Part shown: one piece after another, positions 29,117 through 38,337 of the stretch
Position numbering within the stretch: the stretch's first letter is position 1
How the letters are laid out: every line of letters starts with the position of its first letter
DNA from: Rickettsiaceae bacterium H1
GTDB lineage: Bacteria; Pseudomonadota; Alphaproteobacteria; Rickettsiales; Anaplasmataceae
Length of the DNA stretch: 64,000 nucleotides
NCBI GenBank assembly: GCA_018101195.1
Contig: JACDQH010000004.1
Span: forward strand, 1 to 64,000
Reading direction: 5' to 3'
Translations under genes and position numbers: made by a program
Notes under the pieces: model-generated
Databases searched by the model: none
Told to the model about the DNA's origin: nothing
What the model saw: only the letters and a program-made list of their open reading frames with translations

Positions 29117-30415
29117 TTAAACTAAGATATGATTCCGTCTTTGTAAAAAAGAATTAATCATTAATAAAACAAACATCAAACCTGCGATAACTGCTACCAT
29201 ACCTCCTATAATAAATATAGCTTTTGCAATATTAGCACCTAAAGGTAATTCGACTCCGGGTGTTTTACGCAATGCACCGTATCCGCCCATCCAGGCTAAA
29301 CCCGATATATGTAAAAACTGCCCCGTACCATAAATTGAAATTTGTAAATTAGCTAATTTAGCACTTACTTTTTTTAGATTAAACTTAGGTAATAAAAAAT
29401 AAGATAACCCCATTAAAGAGATTGTTATACCTACTATAGAGCCGTGATAATGCGCCGGAACATTAGTTGCATGAATACCATTGACATTTATCCCCAAAAA
29501 ACCGCCGAGAAGAAACAAAAAAACAGACCAAAACAAAGCTATGTTTTTACTTCTAAACAATTTTTTTATTCCGTAACATACTATTATTAAAGGTAATAAA
29601 CCTCCGATAAATTTCATGTGCAACGTAAAAAAATCGATCAAAATAGAATCGTGAACCGGATATAAAAAATAGATAATAATTGTAGGTAAAATTAAAAAAA
29701 AATTTATCAAAAAACAAAAATCAAAAAATTTAGATTTCTTAATATTTAAAATCATCATGTAAACAACAATAAATGCTTGAGTATAAGCAAATTGCATTAC
29801 ATGACCTCCTCCCCAAAACAAATATTCATAAAAATGATATAAATCGATTCCGTCGGGAATAGTAATATAAGCCAATACAAAGCATATAAACGATATTAAA
29901 ATAAATAAAGCGGTAAAATATATTCCCAATTCATAAGAATTTCTTATGCTAGAAAATAAAATCGTTATCACCGAATTAAAAAAAATAGCGGTAGCAAAAA
30001 TTCCTAAGCCTAATAAAAAAATAAAACTATGCAAAATAGGAATATAATTATTTTTTATACTTTCGGTTTCCGAAAAAAAAATAGAACATCCGATAAAACA
30101 AGTAGCTATTAATGATAGCCACCATATAATATCTGTAATGTGTATCGGACAACGAAATTTGACAATCATCGACCACATCAAGGAAATCATCGATAAATTC
30201 CATACTAAAACGGAAAGGTTGACATGTATAACTAACGCAGAACCAAAAATATCGTTTCCGTTAATTAAATGATTTAAAAATGGAATTCGTAATAAAATGA
30301 TAAAAATAGATAATAGCCCAGAAAAAGATAATGCTACAACTGCAAGAATCAACCATTTTTTGCATAGAAATAAATTATCTTTTTCTATTGAAAATTCAGC
30401 CATAACAGCGAACAA
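29117..30415 (-). CDS. Haem-copper oxidase subunit I-like membrane protein, orphan
   Basis: The 432-residue protein has about 12 membrane helices and a COX1-type pattern. H64 in helix II and H324 would bind the low-spin haem, H322 of AHYHGS the high-spin haem, and H205 of WGGGHV the copper. In helix VII only one histidine (H266, FTLHMKF) replaces the usual HH pair, and the cross-linked Tyr motif is not evident. The GQFLHISGLAWMGGYG segment is typical. No CcoO/P or CoxB gene is nearby. It may be a divergent stand-alone oxidase or a repurposed one; activity is uncertain. A second ATG at 30403 is an alternative start. Confidence 0.8.
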   Translation of the reverse strand: MFAVMAEFSIEKDNLFLCKKWLILAVVALSFSGLLSIFIILLRIPFLNHLINGNDIFGSALVIHVNLSVLVWNLSMISLMWSMIVKFRCPIHITDIIWWLSLIATCFIGCSIFFSETESIKNNYIPILHSFIFLLGLGIFATAIFFNSVITILFSSIRNSYELGIYFTALFILISFICFVLAYITIPDGIDLYHFYEYLFWGGGHVMQFAYTQAFIVVYMMILNIKKSKFFDFCFLINFFLILPTIIIYFLYPVHDSILIDFFTLHMKFIGGLLPLIIVCYGIKKLFRSKNIALFWSVFLFLLGGFLGINVNGIHATNVPAHYHGSIVGITISLMGLSYFLLPKFNLKKVSAKLANLQISIYGTGQFLHISGLAWMGGYGALRKTPGVELPLGANIAKAIFIIGGMVAVIAGLMFVLLMINSFLQRRNHILV

Positions 30416-30479
30416 GATTAATATTATAAATTATATTAATCTTGTAAAAATTAAAATAAAAAATTCTTATAAATCAACT

Positions 30480-31889
30480 TTACATAATTAATTGTAATTG
30501 ATTTTGATAAAAATCTTGAGCTAATTTTTTGAATTTCACCGAAGCATCATTATGTAAATAAAAAGGATGACCTCCTTCAAACAAGGATAGAGAGACGTTA
30601 TTTTTTACTCTCGAATCAAGATACATTTGACTCAAAGCAAAATTACTGCCTCCCCAAGGAGTAGCCAAATCGTATAATCCGTGAACTATTAACGCACCGA
30701 AACCAGGGGAAGAAGTAAGTGCTAATTTAAAATTTTCAATTTCACTGACAAAACCTTGCTTTCCTGCTCCACTATCACTTATACCCGAAGAAAAATTCCA
30801 TTTCGGTTCAGTTTCGAAATTTAGAAATTTATATGGAATGAGAGGAGGTATAAAACCGATAGAACGAATATAATCATAAAAGAAAGAAGTATATTCTGGA
30901 GAACTTCCAGCATAAGGATCGATGTATTCGTCAGTTTCAGGTATAAAATCAACGAAAGTTATGCTGGAGTCAAATGTCGTAACAATAAGATTCTCATCTT
31001 TAAGTAAATTTTTTGCAAAAACATCAACCGTAATTTTCCCACGATTTCTTTCAACAATATCATCTGTTAAACCGATCATCGAAGCAATTTGAGAATAAAG
31101 AACTTTTCTACTTTTTTCCGAAAAACGATCACCGAGAGCAAGCTTCGGCAACGCTTCTTCATAAACAAATTCTTCCATTTTTTTAGATGCAGCTTCTGCG
31201 GAAGATTCATTAACAAGGCTTCCTTTATTATGAAAATATGCTGTCGCAGCATAAGAAGGTAAAGTTACCAAATAAGGAGTTAAAAGCGATACAAATCTAT
31301 TTGAAGTTAAAAGCAATTGGTAACTTAAAGCAGGTGAAACAAGTATCGCACCATTTACATGAACATCTTTTTTGGGTAATAAACTAGATAAAGCTGCTAC
31401 TCTAAGCCCTCCGTAGCTTTCGCCACATAAAAATACGGGAGAACGACTTCTTTCTTCTCTGATAAGAAATTCTTTAATAAACAAAATAAAAGCTTCCAAA
31501 TCTTCCTGGACACCCCAAAAATCAGTAAAATTTTCCAAAATGCTACTACCATCTTCACCATTAAAAACACTATAACCGGTGCCAGGTGCATCGATAAAAA
31601 CCAAATCGGTAAATTCGATCCAAGATTCCGGGTTTTTTTCCAAAGAAATTGGCGGTATAATTTTTTTGTCGTCTTTTCTTTGAATACGTTCGGGACCAAT
31701 GCCACCAAAATTTAACAATGCGCTAGAGCCGCCCGGACCACCGTTAAATGCAAACGTAATAGGACGATCTTTCTTATTTTCCTTAGCACAATGATAGATA
31801 GAGAAAACATTAACTGTTTTAGACCGATTTTTCTTAGAAGCAACTTTTATAGTTACAACCTTACTATTGTAATTAAAATTTTTTTCCAT
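30480..31889 (-). CDS. Serine carboxypeptidase, peptidase family S10
   Basis: S10 enzymes remove C-terminal amino acids and are mainly eukaryotic, with scattered bacterial members. The 469-residue protein has the oxyanion segment NGGPGGSSALLNFGGIGPE (from 49), the nucleophile in GESYGG (Ser158), the Asp in HGLYDLATPWGGSN and the His in EGGHPFYLHN. No signal peptide is seen (it starts MEKNFNYNSK), which is unusual for this mostly secreted or vacuolar family. It may be cytoplasmic or exported by another route. It is flanked by the orphan oxidase gene and glpX. Confidence 0.9.
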   Translation of the reverse strand: MEKNFNYNSKVVTIKVASKKNRSKTVNVFSIYHCAKENKKDRPITFAFNGGPGGSSALLNFGGIGPERIQRKDDKKIIPPISLEKNPESWIEFTDLVFIDAPGTGYSVFNGEDGSSILENFTDFWGVQEDLEAFILFIKEFLIREERSRSPVFLCGESYGGLRVAALSSLLPKKDVHVNGAILVSPALSYQLLLTSNRFVSLLTPYLVTLPSYAATAYFHNKGSLVNESSAEAASKKMEEFVYEEALPKLALGDRFSEKSRKVLYSQIASMIGLTDDIVERNRGKITVDVFAKNLLKDENLIVTTFDSSITFVDFIPETDEYIDPYAGSSPEYTSFFYDYIRSIGFIPPLIPYKFLNFETEPKWNFSSGISDSGAGKQGFVSEIENFKLALTSSPGFGALIVHGLYDLATPWGGSNFALSQMYLDSRVKNNVSLSLFEGGHPFYLHNDASVKFKKLAQDFYQNQLQLIM

Positions 31890-31967
31890 TTTTTATCCTC
31901 TTCCTATGAAATATCCATATTATTAATATAGAAAGAAATAAGAAAGTAAAGTTAAATTAATTATTTT

Positions 31968-32882
31968 TCAGAAAGATAACTTTTTCAAAAATTGCACTTC
32001 ATTTTTACCAATAACAAGCGAATATGTATTATTTTTTTTTACTCCTCGTAATAAATTGCCATCGGTAACACCGGTAATTACTAAAATCGTTTCATCATTT
32101 CGCACTAAATCGCAACAAGAATAAATTTTATCAATTTCACTAATTCCCATTGCATAAGCACGTTCTTTTTGTACATCGTCAACAAAAATCAACCTTCCTT
32201 CCATTTGTCCCCCACAATTTCTTAGCGCACTTGCAGTTAAAACTCCTTCGGGAGCACCACCCGTCCCAATATAAATATCATGATCATCGTTTAATAATAT
32301 TCCGAGAATTGCAGCAATATCACCATCCGTAATCAACTTAATTCTAGCACCGATCTTTCTAATATTACTAATTAATTCACTATGTCTCGTACGATCTAAA
32401 ACTACAACCGTTAAATCTGATACATGAATACCTTTAACTTCAGCAACATTATTTAAGTTTTTTTCAAGGGAATATTCCAAACTAACAATTTTGCTCGGTA
32501 AACCTTTACCTACAGCAATTTTTTCCATGTATAAGTCGGGAGCATATAAAAAAGAATTTTTCGGACCACATGCAAGAACGGACATAGCCCCTTCACCCAA
32601 ATTAGCACAAATGGCTGTTCCTTCTAACGGATCAAGTGCTATATCGACTTCTATCCCGTTACCGTTCCCGACTTTTTCACCGATATAAAGCATCGGAGCT
32701 TTATCTCTTTCGCCTTCACCAATTATGACAGTACCTAAAAAAGGAGCTTCGGATAAAATCTTTCTCATTTCGTCCACTGCTAATTTATCAGCCAATAATT
32801 GATTACCGTAACCCTTAACTTTAGCTGAAGCTTTTGCTGCAGATTCGGTAGCTTGTAACAAGATGGGAATAAAATCTTTCAT
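31968..32882 (-). CDS. glpX: Fructose-1,6-bisphosphatase class II
   Basis: GlpX dephosphorylates fructose 1,6-bisphosphate in gluconeogenesis. The 304-residue protein shows the metal/lithium-sensitive phosphatase motifs GTVIIGEGERDKAPML and DPLEGTAICA, and the later GTGGAPEGVLTASAL. The length fits the GlpX family. It is 9 bases from the upstream DUF2163 gene on the same strand. Keeping this enzyme in a reduced genome suggests sugar phosphates are made from host-derived carbon. Confidence 0.94.
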   Translation of the reverse strand: MKDFIPILLQATESAAKASAKVKGYGNQLLADKLAVDEMRKILSEAPFLGTVIIGEGERDKAPMLYIGEKVGNGNGIEVDIALDPLEGTAICANLGEGAMSVLACGPKNSFLYAPDLYMEKIAVGKGLPSKIVSLEYSLEKNLNNVAEVKGIHVSDLTVVVLDRTRHSELISNIRKIGARIKLITDGDIAAILGILLNDDHDIYIGTGGAPEGVLTASALRNCGGQMEGRLIFVDDVQKERAYAMGISEIDKIYSCCDLVRNDETILVITGVTDGNLLRGVKKNNTYSLVIGKNEVQFLKKLSF

Positions 32883-32891
32883 AATTTATTC

Positions 32892-33686
32892 TCAAAATAA
32901 TTTTTGTATACCCGGTATATGAGGCTCTCCTCGAAAATTTACTACATTACTAAATTTATCGGCACAAGTTGTAAACAACTTATCACAACCAGCGAATACG
33001 GTATAACAGTCACCGAATTTGATTTCATAAGGAGTAGAAAAAAACAATTCTATTTCATTAACGGAACTTTGTTTTACCTCGAAAGAATGATTTTTATTTT
33101 TACCGCTCAAAAATTTTACTACACCATACCTGTAATAATTTTGAGCCTGACTTAAAGAAATATCAACAAATTTTTTATTCGGTACTGTAACCTTGCTAAC
33201 CAATCCGCGATGCATGAAATTATTTATATCCAATTTACATAAATGATCGCAAAATTTGGCTCGGCAATATGGAGAGAAAGTATCGGTTATTTGTTGTTCG
33301 GTTTTTTTACTAAAATCGCTGATTTCAGCAATAAATTGATTATCTATAATTTTTATCTCGGTGATAATACCGAATTTCAAAATATTTTTTTCTTGTGTCA
33401 GATTTTCATAATTTATTTGAAAAATTTCTACTCGAGCCCGATCATACTTTCCGGCTAAAATATCGCTTTCAGTAATAACGTTACTACTTATAAAAGATTT
33501 AATTCGTAAATTATCTACATCAAGAGAAGAGCTATTTTTTATATTACCATATTCGAAACTGTTACCAGCAAAATACTCTATGCCCTCAATAATTAAATTG
33601 CAATCACAATCAGTAACGGCAATTACCGAATTATCGGTTAACGATATTTTTAAACAAGTTTTCAAGGTCGTAATAAAATTAAACAT
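32892..33686 (-). CDS. DUF2163 / phage BR0599-type tail protein, GTA-like
   Basis: The 264-residue protein matches the DUF2163 pattern, including the C-terminal AGCDKLFTTCADKF followed by NFRGEPHIPG. In the Rhodobacter capsulatus gene transfer agent the homologue (gene 13) is a tail hub protein reported to hold an iron-sulfur cluster. Cysteines are kept here (YCRAKFCDHLC and the two in AGCDKLFTTC). No other phage or GTA structural gene is nearby. It is either a scattered GTA remnant, as known in Rickettsiales, or a recruited protein. It lies between folC and glpX. Confidence 0.85.
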   Translation of the reverse strand: MFNFITTLKTCLKISLTDNSVIAVTDCDCNLIIEGIEYFAGNSFEYGNIKNSSSLDVDNLRIKSFISSNVITESDILAGKYDRARVEIFQINYENLTQEKNILKFGIITEIKIIDNQFIAEISDFSKKTEQQITDTFSPYCRAKFCDHLCKLDINNFMHRGLVSKVTVPNKKFVDISLSQAQNYYRYGVVKFLSGKNKNHSFEVKQSSVNEIELFFSTPYEIKFGDCYTVFAGCDKLFTTCADKFSNVVNFRGEPHIPGIQKLF

Positions 33687-33744
33687 AAACAGTATAAATC
33701 TATCAGTATAATATATCGAATATAGCTTGTGGAAGGTTTTTATA

Positions 33745-35025
33745 TTACCAATTTTGCTTAAGCACGTCGCCCGCTAAAAATAACGAACCGCAAATCAATA
33801 CTATTCCTTCTTTAGCTAAATTTTTAATTTCATTAAAAGCGGAAGTTAAAGATTCACATTCTTTTGCATTTATTCCTATTTTCGTTGCCGATAAATGAAT
33901 CGATCGAGCAGTTTGACTTCTAGGTTCGGATTGTACGCACACACAAAATAAAAATTTTATTATAGGTTTTAATAACATTAAAAATGATTGGGTATCACGA
34001 TCTTTCGTCATACCTACTATAAGGTATATTTCTTTATTTTGTTTTTTCGCCCAATTAGCAATAGCCTTTGCACCAGCGATATTATGCGCACCATCGAAAA
34101 AAATTTCAAAAGCTTCTGGTAATAAATCGGCCAATTTACCAGATGTAATTTTTTCAAGTCTTGCCGGCCATTTAGTATCTGTTATTCCACCCACCATATC
34201 TCGATAATCGATTTCATAATTATATTTTTTGGCAAGAATCGTCAATGCCGCTATTGCCGTACCGGCATTAATAATTTGATGTTCCCCTTCAAGCGATGGA
34301 AGAGGAAGTTCTATTTCTTCTTGTGCCGATTCAAAAATCATTTGATTGTTTTGTTTCATACAGTTCCATTCGAAACCTTTTCGGTAGACGTGAGAACGAC
34401 GTTTTATTGCATAACTTTCCAATACTTTACGCGCCAATTCTTCTTGCTCCGAAATAATGCAAGTGGAATCTCGTTTTATTATACCCGCTTTTTCAGCTGC
34501 TATCAATTCGATCGAATTACCTAAGCATTCTTGATGATCTAATGAAATAGGAGTTATCACCGTCAATAATGGTTTTTGTATGACGTTAGTTGCATCTAAC
34601 CTTCCTCCCATGCCGGTTTCTATCAAAACAACGTCAGCTTTCACCTTGGAAAATGCTAAAAAAGCTGCAGCGGTCGTACCTTCGAAAAAAGTTACTTCCA
34701 TATCACTCGACACATATCTACATTCTTCCAAAATATCATATAAATAAGGACTGGAAATACAATCATTTGCCAGTGTTATTCTTTCGTTAAAATAAACTAA
34801 GTGGGGCGATATATAAACGTGAACTTTATAACCGCTTTCAATAAGAACACGTTTCATAAAAGCAATAGTAGAACCTTTGCCATTAGTACCGGCAACATGA
34901 ATTACGGGAGGAATCTTTTTTTCCGGATGATCAAGTCTTTTCAGTAATTTGGAAACATTTTCCAAATTATATTTTATCGGCCGTTTACCTAAAGGTTTAG
35001 GCCAATGCGGCATAGATACGTACAT
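33745..35025 (-). CDS. folC: Folylpolyglutamate / dihydrofolate synthase
   Basis: FolC adds glutamate to dihydropteroate and folates. The 426-residue Mur-ligase-type protein has the ATP-binding P-loop HVAGTNGKGST, GMGGRLDATN, ISLDHQECLG and FDGAHNIAGA in order. The length is typical. It starts one base after the mlaC stop, so it is probably in one transcript with mlaA-mlaC. Confidence 0.95.
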   Translation of the reverse strand: MYVSMPHWPKPLGKRPIKYNLENVSKLLKRLDHPEKKIPPVIHVAGTNGKGSTIAFMKRVLIESGYKVHVYISPHLVYFNERITLANDCISSPYLYDILEECRYVSSDMEVTFFEGTTAAAFLAFSKVKADVVLIETGMGGRLDATNVIQKPLLTVITPISLDHQECLGNSIELIAAEKAGIIKRDSTCIISEQEELARKVLESYAIKRRSHVYRKGFEWNCMKQNNQMIFESAQEEIELPLPSLEGEHQIINAGTAIAALTILAKKYNYEIDYRDMVGGITDTKWPARLEKITSGKLADLLPEAFEIFFDGAHNIAGAKAIANWAKKQNKEIYLIVGMTKDRDTQSFLMLLKPIIKFLFCVCVQSEPRSQTARSIHLSATKIGINAKECESLTSAFNEIKNLAKEGIVLICGSLFLAGDVLKQNW

Positions 35026-35026
35026 T

Positions 35027-35596
35027 TTATCTATTATTCTCTTCCCTTAATTTTTCAATTAAACCATTCAAACCGCTATTTAACAATACCGACTTGAACT
35101 GATCGCGATGTACTATTCCCATTCTAATTCCTTCTACGGCAACATCGTATATTTGAATTTTATCTCCTTTTTCTATGGTAAAATAAGAAACATAGACGGG
35201 AGAATCTTGGTACATATACCTCGCATTAGTTACGCATTGTAACTTTTTAATAGATGTGGTTCTAACAATATCCATTTTGCCAAAATATTGCTTAACAAGA
35301 GAAGCATAACTCTGCTTTATGTATTTATTATATTCTTCGGTAAAATCATCCTTTTCTTTTTTCGAAGCATTGACCCAATAATCACGCAATACAAGGGCAA
35401 TAACGTTTTTACTGTCTATGTTATCTATGATAATTTCTTCTATTAATTCCAATTTTTCTTTGTCTGTTTTTTTCGAATTAATTATCAAATCACAGTCTTC
35501 ATAAATTTCTTTTATAAATAAAACATGGTTGCCACAATCACTGCAATTCATCTTAAATGAGAATAAGATAAAAAAAGTAAAAAAAAGAAATTTCAT
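35027..35596 (-). CDS. mlaC: Phospholipid-binding protein MlaC
   Basis: MlaC shuttles phospholipids across the periplasm between MlaA and the inner-membrane MlaFEDB complex to keep outer-membrane asymmetry. The 189-residue protein has an N-terminal signal segment (KFLFFTFFILFSFKMNC) and the Tgt2/MlaC fold pattern (LVLRDYWVNASKKEKDDFTEEYNKY, then KIQIYDVAVEGIRM). It overlaps mlaA by 4 bases (ATGA). The transporter genes mlaFED are not in the window. Confidence 0.88.
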   Translation of the reverse strand: MKFLFFTFFILFSFKMNCSDCGNHVLFIKEIYEDCDLIINSKKTDKEKLELIEEIIIDNIDSKNVIALVLRDYWVNASKKEKDDFTEEYNKYIKQSYASLVKQYFGKMDIVRTTSIKKLQCVTNARYMYQDSPVYVSYFTIEKGDKIQIYDVAVEGIRMGIVHRDQFKSVLLNSGLNGLIEKLREENNR

Positions 35597-36291
35597 ATTT
35601 TGTTTGCCTGATTAAAAATACTACGCCATTTGGCATAAGGGTCAATACCAGTATTAAGATCCATTGCTAACATTTCTTCACGTTTGGAAATTAAAAATGT
35701 TAAACCCAGAACAAGAGAAATAAAAACATTATTGATAACATGAAATATAGGGTTAACACATACTTCCAATACTGAAGCAAACACATTACGTAACGACAAA
35801 GGAAAATAAAACGGCAAAACAAGGTATGGGCCTTTTTTGGCACCGTAAAAAATCAGCGTGTTCTCAAAACTCAACCTATTCTTCTTCATTCCCAACGTTT
35901 CGGCAATTTCAAAAAGACCTGCCAAACCAATAGTAGAATTAATATAAAATCGCCAAAATGCATTAATTGCAAGATGAAATTTTCGTTGTAAAATTGCATT
36001 AATAAAATTACTGAATTCGCTAAGGTTATTTGAAAAATTTTCTATTAAATCGGATAAAAATTCCGATTTGATGTCGGAATAATATCGAGCAATCGGATAT
36101 AAAATCGCTTTATCTATAGCGGCATTAAATTTAAAAACAGCACGGTTGACATTCTCGAACGGATCGCTCACTTCCTCCTCTTGTTCTTCTTCTATAAATA
36201 GATCGAGCCCTAAAATATTATCTATTTCCAATGCATAAGAAAATAAAGAACGAAATAAAAAAAACAATATGATAATAAATCGTATCGGCAT
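35593..36291 (-). CDS. mlaA: Outer-membrane lipid asymmetry protein MlaA (VacJ)
   Basis: MlaA removes misplaced phospholipids from the outer leaflet of the outer membrane. The 232-residue protein has a signal segment (RFIIILFFLFRSLFSYA), then the family motif DPFENVNRAVFKFN. FINAILQRKFHLAINAFWRFYINSTIGLAGLFE and GPYLVLPF also match. I see no lipobox cysteine, so it may not be lipidated. It is coupled to mlaC by overlap. Confidence 0.92.
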   Translation of the reverse strand: MPIRFIIILFFLFRSLFSYALEIDNILGLDLFIEEEQEEEVSDPFENVNRAVFKFNAAIDKAILYPIARYYSDIKSEFLSDLIENFSNNLSEFSNFINAILQRKFHLAINAFWRFYINSTIGLAGLFEIAETLGMKKNRLSFENTLIFYGAKKGPYLVLPFYFPLSLRNVFASVLEVCVNPIFHVINNVFISLVLGLTFLISKREEMLAMDLNTGIDPYAKWRSIFNQANKI

Positions 36292-36341
36292 TATACTAAG
36301 TAACTTTATAATAAAAATATTAATTCTCGATTAAATAAGGA

Positions 36342-37025
36342 TTAAAAAGGTGAGAGAATATCGACCAATTGCGTTCCCAAACGTGGTTGTTGTACATCGG
36401 AAATATGGCCTTTACCTCCGTAAGATACTCTTAATTCGGCAATTTTTGCCGAATCGACTGTATTATCCACATTTATATCTTCCGGCCTAATTATTCCACT
36501 CAGGTAAATTTGCCTAACTTCAAAATTAACTTTGATCTCTTGGCTACCTTTAATTGCGAGATTCCCCCCTGGTAAAATTTTAATTACCGATGCGGCAATT
36601 TGCGTATTTATTTTTTCATTTCTGTTAATTTTACCGTTACCTAAATTGCTATTGTTCGATTTTAAATCTAATAAAGAATCTGTAACATTGGACAATAAAC
36701 GATTAACACTGAAAATTTTCGGTATCGGTAAATTTTCCGTTGTTTTTCTCGATCGTTTACTTTCATTTTCCAACTTGGCATTATCCGATACGTTAATATT
36801 CACTTTTATAATATCTCCAATACGATTACTCTTAAAAAAATACCTTGATTTAGGCTTCCATAAAGAATTATAATATTTTATTTTATCGTCGCTTTCCGCT
36901 TCATATTCATGAAAATTAGTTTCACTTAAGATAGGGGATTTTCCCATATCTACTAATCTTTCAATCGTGCTGGAACACCCAGTTAGCAATAATACGACAG
37001 ACAAATAGGTTAAATATTTGAGCAT
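36342..37025 (-). CDS. flgH: Flagellar L-ring lipoprotein FlgH
   Basis: FlgH forms the outer-membrane L-ring of the flagellar basal body. The 227-residue protein has a lipoprotein signal with lipobox LLTGC (Cys17), SLWKPKSRYFFKSNRIGDI-type motif near residues 55-75, and the C-terminal GIIRPEDINVDNTVDSAKIAELRVSYGGKG. The length is normal. No other ring gene (flgI) lies beside it. Its start and lipobox are intact, arguing for a working gene. Confidence 0.93.
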   Translation of the reverse strand: MLKYLTYLSVVLLLTGCSSTIERLVDMGKSPILSETNFHEYEAESDDKIKYYNSLWKPKSRYFFKSNRIGDIIKVNINVSDNAKLENESKRSRKTTENLPIPKIFSVNRLLSNVTDSLLDLKSNNSNLGNGKINRNEKINTQIAASVIKILPGGNLAIKGSQEIKVNFEVRQIYLSGIIRPEDINVDNTVDSAKIAELRVSYGGKGHISDVQQPRLGTQLVDILSPF

Positions 37026-37113
37026 TTAAAAAAACATTTTACTGACCGTTTTTTATTTAAGAGTAATAATTATTTATTACCTAAGTAGGTAATTATAATA
37101 AACCGAAGAAAAA

Positions 37114-37599
37114 TTAAGACGAAACGTTGTCAAATTTTGTTATTACGTGCTTCGGTACAAATTTACTTATATCACCACCTAAGAATGCAACTTCTTTAAC
37201 AAAATTAGAAGAAATAAATTGAGTATCTTTAGAAGACGGTAAAAATACCGTTTCTATTTCGTTATTAAGCTTGTGATTCACCCAACTCATTTTAAACTCG
37301 TATTCGAAATCGGAAACCGCCCTTAAACCTCTTACAATTAACGTTGCATTATTTTTAGATGCAAAATCAACTAACAATCCGGAAAATTCTTTCACGATTA
37401 TTTTATCGTTATTTATTGAATCTATCTCTTCTCGCACCATTTCCGTTCGCAAATCAATGGAAAAAAGCGGCTTTTTACTTACGTTGGCGGCTACTGCAAT
37501 AATCAAACAATCGACTAAAGCCACCGCCCTTTTAATAATATCGACATGACCGAAAGTTACCGGATCGAAAGTACCGGGATAAACACCTGTTCTTTTCAT
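37114..37599 (-). CDS. coaD: Phosphopantetheine adenylyltransferase
   Basis: CoaD makes dephospho-CoA from phosphopantetheine and ATP. The 161-residue protein starts MKRTGVYPGTFDPVTFGHVD, with the HxGH-type nucleotidyl-transfer motif as TFGH, and has IVRGLRAVSDFEYE and ISSNFVKEVA. The length is typical. It diverges from elbB. Confidence 0.96.
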   Translation of the reverse strand: MKRTGVYPGTFDPVTFGHVDIIKRAVALVDCLIIAVAANVSKKPLFSIDLRTEMVREEIDSINNDKIIVKEFSGLLVDFASKNNATLIVRGLRAVSDFEYEFKMSWVNHKLNNEIETVFLPSSKDTQFISSNFVKEVAFLGGDISKFVPKHVITKFDNVSS

Positions 37600-37668
37600 G
37601 AAATTTCAAAACAATAGACTTTTTTCAGCAAAAGCATAATATAAAAATCACAATTATTATATATCAAA

Positions 37669-38322
37669 ATGGTAAAAATTGCAGTAATTCTTTCGGGATG
37701 CGGTCACTTGGACGGCTCAGAAATCAGAGAATCAGTTTTAACATTATTGTCGCTAGATAAAGCAAAAGCAGAGATTCAATGCTTTGCACCCGATAAAAAT
37801 TTATCAGTGAAAAATCATTTAACAGATGAAAATCAAGAAGAAAAACGCAACATATTGGTAGAATCGGCAAGAATTGCTCGCGGAAAAATAAAAGATTTGA
37901 CTAAAATGCAAGAAAAAGATTTTGCCGGAATAATATTACCCGGAGGTTTTGGAGCTGCACAAAATTTATCCGATTTAGCAATAAATAAAAAAAATACGCA
38001 AGTAATACCCCAATTAAAAAATTTATTAATCGATTTTTGGCAAGTAAAAAAGCCTATCGGTGCAATTTGTATCGCTCCAGCAATAATAACTGCGGCATTA
38101 AGCGGCTATACTTCGCCCGAGGTCACAATCGGAGAAGATAAAAATAACTTAATTACAAACCTTGGAGGAAAACATAAAAATTGTACGGCGGATAATTATT
38201 ATTTCGATCAAAAAAATAACATATTTTCTTCCCCAGCATATATGTTGGATGCACCGCTGCATAAAATTGCACGGGGAATAGATTCTATGGTTAATGCATT
38301 TATTAAAAAAACCTCAGGTTAG
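37669..38322 (+). CDS. elbB: ElbB-type DJ-1/PfpI-family protein
   Basis: ElbB is a glutamine-amidotransferase-like (DJ-1/PfpI) protein with glyoxalase activity reported in E. coli; its cellular role is unsettled. The 217-residue protein shows the family start ILSGCGHLDGSEIRESV, IILPGGFGAAQNLSDLA and the nucleophile region PIGAICIAPA. The length matches. It converges with the ankyrin gene at 38338. Confidence 0.9.
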   Translation: MVKIAVILSGCGHLDGSEIRESVLTLLSLDKAKAEIQCFAPDKNLSVKNHLTDENQEEKRNILVESARIARGKIKDLTKMQEKDFAGIILPGGFGAAQNLSDLAINKKNTQVIPQLKNLLIDFWQVKKPIGAICIAPAIITAALSGYTSPEVTIGEDKNNLITNLGGKHKNCTADNYYFDQKNNIFSSPAYMLDAPLHKIARGIDSMVNAFIKKTSG

Positions 38323-38337
38323 CAAAAAATGAAATTA

